Source of the DNA: Rhynchopus sp. YZ270_cl-10
Lineage: Eukaryota > Euglenozoa > Diplonemea > Diplonemida > Diplonemidae
NCBI GenBank assembly: GCA_964035575.1
Contig: OZ037877.1
Location: 868,001 to 932,000, forward strand
Reading direction: 5' to 3'
DNA length: 64,000 nucleotides
The notes under the pieces are model-generated. The model worked only from the letters and a program-made list of their open reading frames with translations. It had not been told where the DNA came from and did not search any database. The translations under genes and the position numbers were made by a program. Below, one piece after another: positions 29,446 through 38,308 of the stretch; within the stretch, counting starts at the first letter, position 1, and the number at the start of each line of letters is the position of its first letter.

Positions 29446-30304
29446 TATGTGTAGTGCTAATAAAATAGGGGAAAAGGGGAGTGGTGGTGGTGGTAACTTC
29501 CCCACCCTTCCCCTTCCCAAACATGTATAAGTTTTCTTGTTTGACAGTGAAGCGTTTTTTTTTCGCAGTTACAACGTTTGCAGATGTGTTTTTTTTATCC
29601 TTTCCTTGCCCCATTCCCAACACAAAAAAGTTAGAGCTCTAGAGAGAGAAGAGCAATGTATCCCCACATTCCATCCCACGTAGACCCCTTAAAAAACCCT
29701 TCCCCCGACCCTGATTCCCACACCCAGTCAGTATAGATTTAAAAAAAAAATAGTTGTGCTTTGCCTTTTGTCTCCGTCCCACCCCCCTCCCTCCCCTTGA
29801 CCTCGATTGGGTTCCTTGATGTGTTTGTGTGTGAAGCAGGTGGGTAGGTATTCAAAGCAGAACAAGGTTTGGGTGACTGCGCCATTAAGGGTTGGTGGGG
29901 AGGGGTTTGAAGGTACAGCTGAGTATCGCTCAGGGGGTCCTCTGTGGTGTGCGTTGTGCGTCTGTGTTTGGTGGGTAGGTATTCAAAGCGGAACACTGCC
30001 CCAGTGTTTGTGATGTGTTTGGCATTGAGGTTTGGGTGACTGCGCCATTAAGGGTTGGGGGGAGGGGTTTGAAGACAATATTACAGCTGCATCATGAGTG
30101 TCGCTAGGGGGTCCTCTGTGGTGTGCGTTGTGCGTCTGTGTTTGATAGCAGGTGTGGGGTTAACGTCTAGCATTTGGGATATAGCCTGTGGTGAGGAGGG
30201 GGGTGCTCACGGCACAGCTGACACGACCCACGAGGGGTGTGTTACCTGGAAACAGAGGGGCGCAGCAGGGAAGTGTGCGTCTGTGTGGATGTGCTTCTCT
30301 AGGT

Positions 30305-30667
30305 TGGCTGTTCTGCGCTGTGCTGTGGAGGTCAGGGGGTCTGTATAGCCACTGTGTGTGGAAAGTGCCTGATAGTGGGTCATGTTGACGTGCCTAAGGT
30401 AGGGTGGGTAGGGCAGCATGGTTCAGAACAAACGCATGTCTTCTGTGGTGGGGGTGGGGTACAAGCTCAGAGCTTTGGTGTAGTGCTGTCTACTGCAGGC
30501 GATAATACGACTATATCGGATGTCTTGGATCTGGGAGTGATGAAATAAGAACACCCTTTTCCCCGCCCACGTAAATCCGCATCTTTCTCTCTTCAGAAAA
30601 AGAACGCAAGACAGTGGAGCGATGAGGGTGGAGTGGGTTGGGGTGGGGGTCACAACACAACACCCAT
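30305..30667. repeat. Segmental duplicate, copy 2
   Basis: Copy of 15078-15438. The match ends at the shared CAACACAACACCCAT. Confidence 0.85.
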
Positions 30668-30852
30668 GTGTACAGATGTCTATGCACGGCACGACCACGA
30701 CCGCAACAGTGTACCCTGCACTGTGATAACTGTGCAGGCAGAGCTACGAAGGTGATACCGTGTTGGCGAGAGCCTGTGCAGGGTGGGGTGGCGGGGGGTG
30801 TGTTGGGAGGAAGGGGGAGGGGGAGTGGGAGGGGGTAGTGCAACAGAAGCAT

Positions 30853-31098
30853 ATGCAAGGAGAGCACCTTCGACCACTGCCGAAGCTGGGGCGCAGGGAC
30901 GCGAGTGGGGCCGTGTCTTCTCTGATGGATGCCACCATCGAACACATTGGAAGGGAGATGGGGTGCGATAGTGCACACATTGCCTTCACCGCAACACTCC
31001 CTCCTTTGGTGTACTCAGTCAGGCATCAATATCCCAGTCACGAGAGTGGTTTGCATTTCAATGCGACTTTTTCTCTCTATTGGGGGTGGGTGTGGTGA
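30853..31098 (+). pseudogene. Unassigned coding-like fragment
   Basis: An ATG at about 30853 opens a frame MQGEHLRPLPKLGRRDASGA continuing to IAFTATLPPLVYSVRHQYPS. The first 55 codons look like host coding usage; the rest drifts into simple sequence. Family not recognised. Confidence 0.3.
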
Positions 31099-31641
31099 TG
31101 TTGGGTTGTTCGCTAGTAGTTGCAAAGTGTGCAGGGTGCGCCCGTCTTTCAAGATTGTTTCTGCACACTCCAGAACAGCTGAAAGCTCTTTCATACGCGT
31201 CTCTCTTTACGAAAGAACGCAAGCCCCCAGAGTGGGGATGGTGGTAGTGGTGGGGGGAAGTCCTGCAGCCTGCCTGCATCAGCTGTAGTGTGATGTGTGT
31301 TATGTAGAGGAGGACGTTTTGATGGGCAACTATCACAGTACTGCCGCAGCCAGGACTCACATAAAGAGAGCACGGTGTGGTGCAGCCATAGGCAGAGGTG
31401 CTGTGGTGCGAGACCTGTGGGTGTTGGTGCTGTGTCTCTGTGCAGCACCCCATGTGGTGGCATTCAACTACACAGTATGATATGGGTGGATGCGGGTGGG
31501 TTTGGGTAGCCTAGGTGGCGAGATGATGGTGGTACAGGTCTTTGTGTGTTTTTTTTAATTTGTCCTGCTTGTTCTCTTACGGTGTGGGCAAGTCATTAGG
31601 TTTCCTTTTTACATCTACTGTTGTAGGCATGTACGTCAGTC

Positions 31642-31986
31642 GGAGGTGCCTGCATCAACAACTACAGTTTGTCCTGCAAAATTCCGCCGCAAGGGAAAAG
31701 GAGTCACTTTGGCCTTCCCATAGCCAACTCAACCTCTGCGCATATGAACGATCTTTTCTGCAAAAACGTTGATACCACAGACATGTATTCAAATATGTCG
31801 GTCATTACAGCGAGTTTCGCTGAAACCGGTTCTGGGGGTCCTCGCACTGAGCACCTTTGTACTTTCGTACCGCCGCATGGGCCGTCTTCTTCGTTTAGCC
31901 GTATGCGCGATGTCCCAGTTCTTCATCCTACCTTAGAAGAATGGACCCGTCCAGCTTCAGGCACACATGCCGCGATTGGTGTATGA
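31642..31986 (+). pseudogene. Unassigned coding-like fragment
   Basis: A frame of about 105-115 aa reads GACINNYSLSCKIPPQGKRS, then HMNDLFCKNVDTTDMYSNMS, and ends LEEWTRPASGTHAAIGV. The opening Gly-Gly-Ala-Cys-Ile-Asn-Asn phrase also occurs at 27095. A second short coding-like phrase in another frame (VYDREYLVSEHGYDVGKVVN) follows at about 31977. Likely remains of a gene or mobile element; family unknown. Confidence 0.3.
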
Positions 31987-32184
31987 CAGAGAGTACCTCG
32001 TTTCTGAACACGGATACGATGTCGGAAAGGTTGTAAATGTGCTCCCGTACGATACTGTGGTGGCAGTGCGTGGATAGCGTCGGGATCCTTCAGGGTGTTC
32101 ACCGTCACACATGATATTCCGAACCATCGGGGCACCCATCATGGCGAGCAACAGTACGTTGCTGGTTTGGTTGAGTCCAGCCCT

Positions 32185-32661
32185 CTACTCTGTTCCTATT
32201 TTTGACGACAGGGACTCCAGGTGTAGTCGGCTCGTTACCTGCATGTCCCTCTTGCGCTCACGCGAGGAACGAAAGGACTGTGCATGTTTGTCGCACCAAC
32301 GCCGACATTCGTCGTTGGTCGGGCAACGGAGATCGGCAGACGTGGACGCAGGGTGACGACAGAGGAGATAGGCAAGAATCAGCGTGATGTATCCACACGT
32401 CACATCTGATTGCGTCATCGAGAGGATGCAACCTTGCTGTGAAAGCCCACCATCCCTCAGGCCCTGCAACAGCGCAGCCTTCTTGCTCGCAACAAACCCA
32501 TGCCCATGGTCGATGCACCTAAATTCTAACCCGACGCACTTCCGAGGAGGAGGTTGCGCCTGTGAAACATGGTGTGCAATGATATTCTTCACGAGTGCCG
32601 GCTTGGTGATCATGGGAACGACTGCAGGTTGTTGCTCATTGTCAGCGTTCCACAACGCCAC
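32185..32661 (-). pseudogene. Possible C48/Ulp1-like cysteine peptidase fragment
   Basis: About 158 codons without an ATG at the start (it opens with GTG, and the frame extends about 19 codons further upstream). Near residues 82-100 the segment MTQSDVTCGYITLILAYLLC resembles the Gln-(5)-Cys-Gly active-site block of Ulp1/SENP and adenain-type peptidases, preceded by a candidate His (residue 52 region, CIDHGHGF). I cannot place a convincing His-Trp pair, so the call is weak. The rest is Arg-rich. It could be a transposon-associated or host SUMO-protease remnant. Confidence 0.25.
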
Positions 32662-33640
32662 TGCCTGAGCGCGCGGCCTGCTCCGAGGTGTTCTTCCAGG
32701 CGTCTTAGAACATGACCGTCAGAAATCTGAATTCACCCAGTACCACTCTGCGTCTCGTCGCCAGCCGCTCGTTTTTTTTTTTGCATCTTCCTGCATCTCT
32801 TTCCCCTGGTTTTCGATTTCATCGTTCTTTCAAATGCATCAAATGGTGCAGCAGCTATGGGCTCTCGTGGCTTCTTGCCGCGTACAGTAAATGTCAAATA
32901 AAACCCCTCGCCTATTGGCTGGCACCGGCCATCACAGCAGGGTGCTTAAGACCTGCCGAATACTAGTCGAATTTCGTGCAAACTGTTGCGGGCAGTCCTC
33001 TCCGCTTCCACATCTGCGCAATGGCCAGCATCACATAGGGGGTACCGTGGTCAGTATATTAGCTGTCCGAAAAATTAATAAATAAATAAAAAATGCTCTA
33101 TGTGCTCAGAAACGGCACAGGGGTCCCCCAGAAAACATTTTCTGTACAACACGTCACGCCCCGCACTGGATTAGTGCCTTTTTTTGGGCCTAAAATTCAA
33201 AAATGCAAAAATGACTTTGTACAAGGGCGTTTTTTACGTGTTTTTTCATGATTTTTCAAAGTCGCCAAAAATCATGTAAAATACTGCTTCCCACCCAACA
33301 TTCTCTCCACAACATCGTTCTGACACCCATAGGTCCAAAAAAAACAGGTTTTTATATATTTTTTTCAACAACTGGTGTATAATAAAATTCCACCAAAATC
33401 CACTATCCCACCTCACCCACAGGCAAATATCTTAACTATGTGTACCTGTGTGAATTGATTCTGAGTGATAATGCAGCAACCGCTGGGTAGTTCTATGGGG
33501 TAAAACGCCACCTGGGGTCACAAGGCCCAGGCTCCTACCTTTCCAGGTAGGGGAGCTGTTGAGTGACCCATCGGACAATCGTTTGAAGGGTCTTGGAGGT
33601 TATGGTGTCGGGGGTGTCACTGTTCGTTTGTGTGGACATT
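32662..33640. other. Intergenic stretch
   Basis: AT-rich, no coding frame or known repeat recognised up to the 122-bp satellite. Confidence 0.4.
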
Positions 33641-33644
33641 TGAG

Positions 33645-34620
33645 AAGTGTTTGTGCAATTGGTCCCGTACCAAGGTTTCTTGTTGGATGTGATTTGTGCT
33701 GAAATGGATGGATTCTGAGGGTAAATGCTGCAAGCGCTAGGTATTCCGTGGTGCAAATAAATTGACATGTGTTTGCGGAATTGGTCCCGTACCAAAGTGT
33801 CTTCTTGGATGTGATTTGTGCTGAAATGGATGCATTCTGAGGGTAAATGCTGCAAGCGCTAGGTATTCCGTGGCACAAATAAATTGACATGTGTTTGTGG
33901 AATTGGTCCCGTACCAAGGTGTCTTCTTGGATGTGATTTGTGCTGAAATGGATACATTATGAGGGTAAATGCTACAAGCGCTAGGTATTCCGTGGCACAA
34001 ATAAATTGACATGTGTTTGCGGAATTGGTCCCGTACCAATGTTTCTTGTTGGGTGTGATTTGTGCTGAAATGGATGGATTCTGAGGGTAAATGCTGCAAG
34101 CGCTAGGTATTCCGTGGCACAAATAAATTGACATGTGTTTGTGGAATTGGTCCCGTACCAAGGTGTCTTCTTGGATGTGATTTGTGCTGAAATGGATGCA
34201 TTATGAGGGTAAATGCTGCAAGCGCTAGGTATTCCGTGGCACAACTAAATTGACATGTGTTTGTGGAATTGGTCCCGTACCAAGGTGTCTTCTTGGATGT
34301 GATTTGTGCTGAAATGGATGCATTATGAGGGTAAATGCTGCAAGCGCTAGGTATTCCGTGGCACAAATAAATTGACATGTGTTTGCGGAATTGGTCCCGT
34401 ACCAATGTTTCTTGTTGGGTGTGATTTGTGCTGAAATGGATGCATTATGAGGGTAAATGCTGCAAGCGCTAGGTATTCCGTGGCACAAATAAATTGACAT
34501 GTGTTTGTGGAATTGGTCCCGTACCAAGGTGTCTTCTTGGATGTGATTTGTGCTGAAATGGATGGATTCTGAGGGTAAATGCTGCAAGCGCTAGGTATTC
34601 CGTGGTGCAAATAAATTGAA
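33645..34620. repeat. 122-bp satellite, about 8 units
   Basis: The unit contains GGAATTGGTCCCGTACCAAG, TGTGATTTGTGCTGAAATGG and GCAAGCGCTAGGTATTCCGT. Exact period 122, few substitutions between units, some shared by alternate units (TTGTTGGGTG versus TTCTTGGATG), pointing to higher-order duplication. The period is not a multiple of three. Confidence 0.95.
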
Positions 34621-34751
34621 ATGTGTGGATTATTAACTTGACTTGGTTTTGCTTTTCCTCCTTGTTTTTTTTTTTTTGTAATATCATGTATTTGAATTTC
34701 ATTAACTCTTCAGAGTGTACACAGTGGATTCATTATATTTTCTTCAAAAAA

Positions 34752-35822
34752 ATGAGCAAGGAAGGAACCTGTGAACACTGTTGTCGCAGTTTTGGTAACC
34801 TCTATAAGCATAGAAGCAGTGAGACATGCCAAGGGATGACGTGGGTGTCCTCCGATGTCATAGCAGCGAGACTTGTGCGAAAAAGACGTGTGTTTTGTAG
34901 TCTTAGTGGCGATAAGATTGTGGGTGTATTCTCCAGCCTACTTGCAACGAGGGAGAGAATGAGGGCGAAAAATTCTGACTTTCGCAACCTAGTCAGAATT
35001 TTGAAGCGCGAGATCGATGCTGAGGACGGACTAGAGTGGTGTAAGACGTTCGAAGATGAGAAGAAAGCTGCTCTGTATTGCTTCTCTGTCGGACAGTGTC
35101 CCTGCAGTGCGAATGCGATTGCGTGTGAAGAAGGAGATGTACTTCCCGCAGCAGTTGCGGACATTGACCTTGAGGACACTGACGGTAGTGCCCTCAGTGA
35201 CGATTTGTTGTTCCAGAGGGAGGAGCAAGGGGCAATGGACTGCGACAGTGATGACGGCGTGCATTCTTGTGCTGATGTTGCCGATGATCATCCGATGGAC
35301 GCGCAGCGTGACACTGTTCTGCACTCGGGTGATGATAGTGAGGGTGAGGATGATTCCGATGAGGATGATGATGATAGTGACAATGGCGATGATGGTGCTG
35401 ATGGCGATGATGAAGATGACAAGAAGGATGCGATGCAGAAGACGGTCACTGCGTTCATGAAGGCCGTTGCAGGGCGTTCCCAAGCTGCACAACGTGCGTG
35501 TGGGGTTTCCTCTAAAGAGTTGGCCAAGGTGATTTCTGCGTGTGCCTCAGAAGCCGGTGTCACTCCTGTGGTTGTGCCCCCACAGGGTCTGCTGAACAGA
35601 AAGGGGGGCGCGCTTGGATTCTTTATGCCTGGTAAGAAGCTCAGTGATTCCTGGGCGGTCTTTCGAAAAAATGTGAATGTGAAGGGGAAAAGGGGGGTGC
35701 ATGCCTTTTATTGCACGAATATGGCTTGTGCGGAGCATTGGCCACAGAGCGAACACATGTCAGATGTCGACCCCTCCTGCAACGACGACACTCCCACAGA
35801 CCAGATTCTGTTCCAGATGTGA
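34752..35822 (+). CDS. Acidic protein with N-terminal zinc-finger-like motif
   Basis: 356 aa from the ATG at 34752. Residues 7-26 (CEHCCRSFGNLYKHRSSETC) have the C-x2-C-x9-H-x5-C spacing of a C2HC finger. Residues 40-130 look helical. Residues 190-255 are an Asp/Glu-rich run with almost no other residues. Residues about 265-300 form another helical segment. The C-terminal 70 residues (KKLSDSWAVFRKNVNVKGKR, HAFYCTNMACAEHW) faintly recall a BED-type zinc finger (Trp-x-x-Phe, then Cys-x4-Cys), which would suggest a domesticated or transposon-linked DNA-binding protein. A nuclear role is inferred. The gene begins about 130 bases after the 122-bp satellite and is followed by a duplicated 115-bp block. 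Confidence 0.7.
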   Translation: MSKEGTCEHCCRSFGNLYKHRSSETCQGMTWVSSDVIAARLVRKRRVFCSLSGDKIVGVFSSLLATRERMRAKNSDFRNLVRILKREIDAEDGLEWCKTFEDEKKAALYCFSVGQCPCSANAIACEEGDVLPAAVADIDLEDTDGSALSDDLLFQREEQGAMDCDSDDGVHSCADVADDHPMDAQRDTVLHSGDDSEGEDDSDEDDDDSDNGDDGADGDDEDDKKDAMQKTVTAFMKAVAGRSQAAQRACGVSSKELAKVISACASEAGVTPVVVPPQGLLNRKGGALGFFMPGKKLSDSWAVFRKNVNVKGKRGVHAFYCTNMACAEHWPQSEHMSDVDPSCNDDTPTDQILFQM

Positions 35823-35841
35823 TGTTTCGATGTGTTTTCAG

Positions 35842-36078
35842 TACCATTGTATTGTGCTAATTGGTCGCCGCCTGAAGTATCCGTAATTGAATTAGTTCTG
35901 TATTCTGTGATCAGTCTTATGAGTGTATGCTGCATGCGACAATTGAAAGATCTGAAACAACATTGTATTGTGCTAATTGGTGGCCACCCGAAGTTTCCGT
36001 AATTGAACTAGTTATGAAATCTGTTGTCAGTGTTATGGGTGGCATGCTGCATGCTCTGCCGACAATTGAACGCTTGAA
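35842..36078. repeat. Tandem duplication of about 115 bp
   Basis: Two diverged copies starting TGTATTGTGCTAATTGGT (35848 and 35963), both followed by CCGTAATTGAA and GACAATTGAA. They lie in the likely 3'UTR or just beyond the acidic gene. Confidence 0.75.
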
Positions 36079-36667
36079 ACAATATTCGGTAGATTCTCAG
36101 AATTCGGATTTTTGCTGAGGTGGCGGACCACTGTCCGCGATAGCAAGGCTTCGCGCTAACTTTCAGGGAAAAAAATTGAATAATTGACATGTGGTGTTCG
36201 AGGCGAAGTCGATATTGACAGGGCGCTGACAAGTCGTGGACCGATTTCCGAAAGCACCAACATAGCGAAAAAAATAAAAATCAAAAAAAAAAAAAAATAT
36301 TTTTCCAGGTCGTGGGCTGGACCTAAAACTGCATCCGGGGGTCCTTTCGTGGCACTTCCTCCAGAAACCCTGTGAAGGTCTTGGCCTGAGGGTACAAAGT
36401 GCTGGGATGGCTAACCCCGGGAAATGAAGGTGGTCACACACTGTGGAGGTACACACCCGATCCCTAATGAGTCAACACTACACCTAGGTGCCGGCCTATT
36501 ACTCGTCTAGTAGGCAAGGGGGAAGTACAGACACCACCGCAGCCAGGACACCTCCCTGAGGCTCTTTACAATGATGAGAATAGTAACCAAAACCCCACAC
36601 CAAGTGTGACTCTCACTCACACCGCTGGCGGGCACACTTCGGCACGTGCCTGTGAGGGCTGCCCTGA
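36079..36667. other. Intergenic stretch
   Basis: Holds the inverted match (36190-36265) to the repeat at 28635-28740. Nothing else recognised. Confidence 0.45.
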
Positions 36668-36919
36668 TTGATCTTCCGCAGCGACTACGTCTGTGTCCTC
36701 CACGCACGCCAGACGCAGGCCACAATCGACAATGCGTGGCACCAATACCGCGTTGACGCCGGGGGGTTCTTCTGCAAGCCAGGCTACGTGTGGCGCAGCG
36801 CCTGGCCAACAGACTATGTGTGTGTCTCGCCAAGCACAAGAGCCACAACAGGTCAGGAGAATGAAGACGCGCAAAGTAACATGGCGAAGCAGGTTGGTGA
36901 CACATTGTTCATTGTTTGA
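36668..36919 (+). pseudogene. Fragment of a bacterial-type Asp-His/Tyr-Val-Cys-Val repeat protein
   Basis: An open frame follows CTTCCGCAG at 36681. It reads SDYVCVLHARQTQATIDNAW, then CKPGYVWRSAWPTDYVCVSP and STRATTGQENEDAQSN. The two Asp-Tyr-Val-Cys-Val blocks, each followed by Thr-Arg/Gln...Asn-x-Ala and separated by Cys-x-x-Gly-Tyr-Val-Trp-Arg, match a repeat found in secreted bacterial and some fungal proteins (usual form: Tyr-Val-Trp-Arg-Glu-Ala-Phe-x-x-Asp-His-Val-Cys-Val-Thr-Pro). About 75 residues remain. A signal peptide and upstream exon were not found, so this is either the last exon of a gene or a fragment. Horizontal origin is plausible. Confidence 0.5.
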
Positions 36920-37595
36920 AAGTAAAACAAATATAGGTTCGTTTTGCTGTCTTGTCGTTGGTGTTGTTATTTGTTATTTATTTGAGGACTTTCCTCGCTT
37001 TGTGCTGTGGTATTGTTTTGTTTGTGTTTTTTAATAGATGTGTATGCACGTAAGGCATATTCATTTTTCAGTTTATTTACCAAACATTGACAAGAGGAAA
37101 TAGAATCGACGGAAGGTGCGTGTCTGCAAATTGTATTTTTTTCCTCTTTTCCATAACGTATTTTGTTTCTCCACACTCACACAACTCATACAGCGGGAAA
37201 AAAAGAAACACACAAAAACAACCTTGCAGATTGACAAACGCATAAAACGTCAGATTCAATTATTCTCTGTTCCCAGAAACCTCTGGTGTCTGCGTCTGCA
37301 GAGGTGTTTGCACTTTATCAGTTCACCTTTTTTTCATATAATTTGCCTTTTGCAAATTTGCTCGATTTTTTTCCCCTTCTATTTGAAGCAACGCCAAAGG
37401 AACGGGAATTTTGCTTTTTGTTGCTTTATTTTCCCTTCCTCCACTCTTTCTTCTTATATGGACACTTTTTGTTGCCCCACACCAAACTCTCATTTCGTTT
37501 GCCATGCTCCAATGTACAGACAATCACCAACACTTCAAAACAACCATGCACGCGAGGCTTATCATACTCCTGCAAGCTTTCATTCCTTTCTTTTA

Positions 37596-37643
37596 AAGAT
37601 GACCAAGCACAGAGAGGCTTAAGTTCATCTTATAAGCTTTTTG
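37596..37643 (+). repeat. R1 hairpin repeat
   Basis: Short stem AAGC/GCTT around ACAGAGAG, tail TTCATCTTATAAGC, T run. Confidence 0.7.
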
Positions 37644-37669
37644 TTTTTCCTTTCCCCCAAGGAAAACCC

Positions 37670-37710
37670 GTGGACGCTATCTAGTGATAGTAGTCTATAA
37701 TCAAACAAAA
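37670..37710 (+). repeat. R5 dispersed repeat
   Basis: Contains GTGATAGTAGTCTATAATC. It follows an R1 copy by about 25 bases. Confidence 0.75.
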
Positions 37711-37919
37711 ATTTTTATTTTCTCCCATTTAGCGAGGGGTCTTCAGCCTTTTGTGATAAGTTTTTGTGTGTGTACAATTTCGCACAAAAAAAGGGATGAG
37801 GTCACTCTTTGTATGTCACGGTTTTTTATTTTTTTTAAATAACTTCATTCACCTTGAGGTGTCTGTACGTTATCAACCTTTCCACCGTTTTTCATTTTTT
37901 TGCTTGCACCGTTGCAACC

Positions 37920-37960
37920 GTGGCTATTATCTAGTGATAGTAGTCTATAATCAAACAAAT
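37920..37960 (+). repeat. R5 dispersed repeat
   Basis: TGGCTATTATCTAGTGATAG, then the same ATAATCAAACAAA tail as the copy 250 bases upstream. Confidence 0.75.
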
Positions 37961-38270
37961 TTTTTCGCTTGCACCATATGGTCTCAACCCCAGAAGTATG
38001 CAGCATTTTTTTTGCTCCCTTTTTGAACCTTCTTGGAAAAGATGTCTAAACATAAGACACCTAGTCATCATATAACCCAACAATGTTCTCTTTTTCATCT
38101 GCACTCCCTTCTATGAATTTGCTTTCTGCTCCCTTTTTCGCTTTGTTTGTTTTTCTTTTGCGGTGCACACATGCTCGCATGCACATTCATCTTTAACAAA
38201 ACCCCCTTTCTTTTTTACTCCCTCCACCTAGCACCTCTTTCTCTTACCTCAACACCTATACAATGCTCTC

Positions 38271-38279
38271 TCATTCCAG
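38271..38279 (+). promoter_or_regulatory. Acceptor AG before the K/Q-rich gene
   Basis: TCATTCCAG, 29 bases before the ATG, after a pyrimidine-rich 60 bases. Confidence 0.4.
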
Positions 38280-38308
38280 TAAAAAACCCCCCCAAGAAAA
38301 GAAGAAAA

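Larger units (their letters stand above)
29446..31668. other. Duplicated and decayed sequence, no intact gene
   Basis: GGTTTGGGTGACTGCGCCAT occurs at about 29867 and 30030 in a diverged direct repeat of about 165 bases; GGGGGTCCTCTGTGGTGTGC occurs at 29934 and 30107. A segmental duplicate follows (30305-30667). Around 30850-31020 a GC-rich frame (EHLRPLPKLGRRDASGAVSS, LMDATIEHIGREMGCDSAH) and around 31150-31240 another (LHTPEQLKALSYASLFTKER) look like separate gene fragments. I cannot assign them. Confidence 0.5.
36920..38308. other. Intergenic stretch with R1 and R5 repeats
   Basis: R7-like remnant at 37085-37125, R1 at 37596-37643, and two R5 copies (37670-37710 and 37920-37960). No gene seen. 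TCATTCCAG at 38271-38279 is a likely acceptor for the next gene. Confidence 0.55.

Noticed and set aside
33535-34702. Overlapping minus-strand frames of 77-120 codons
   Set aside because: Produced by the 122-bp satellite; the period is not a multiple of three, so no frame is conserved across units.
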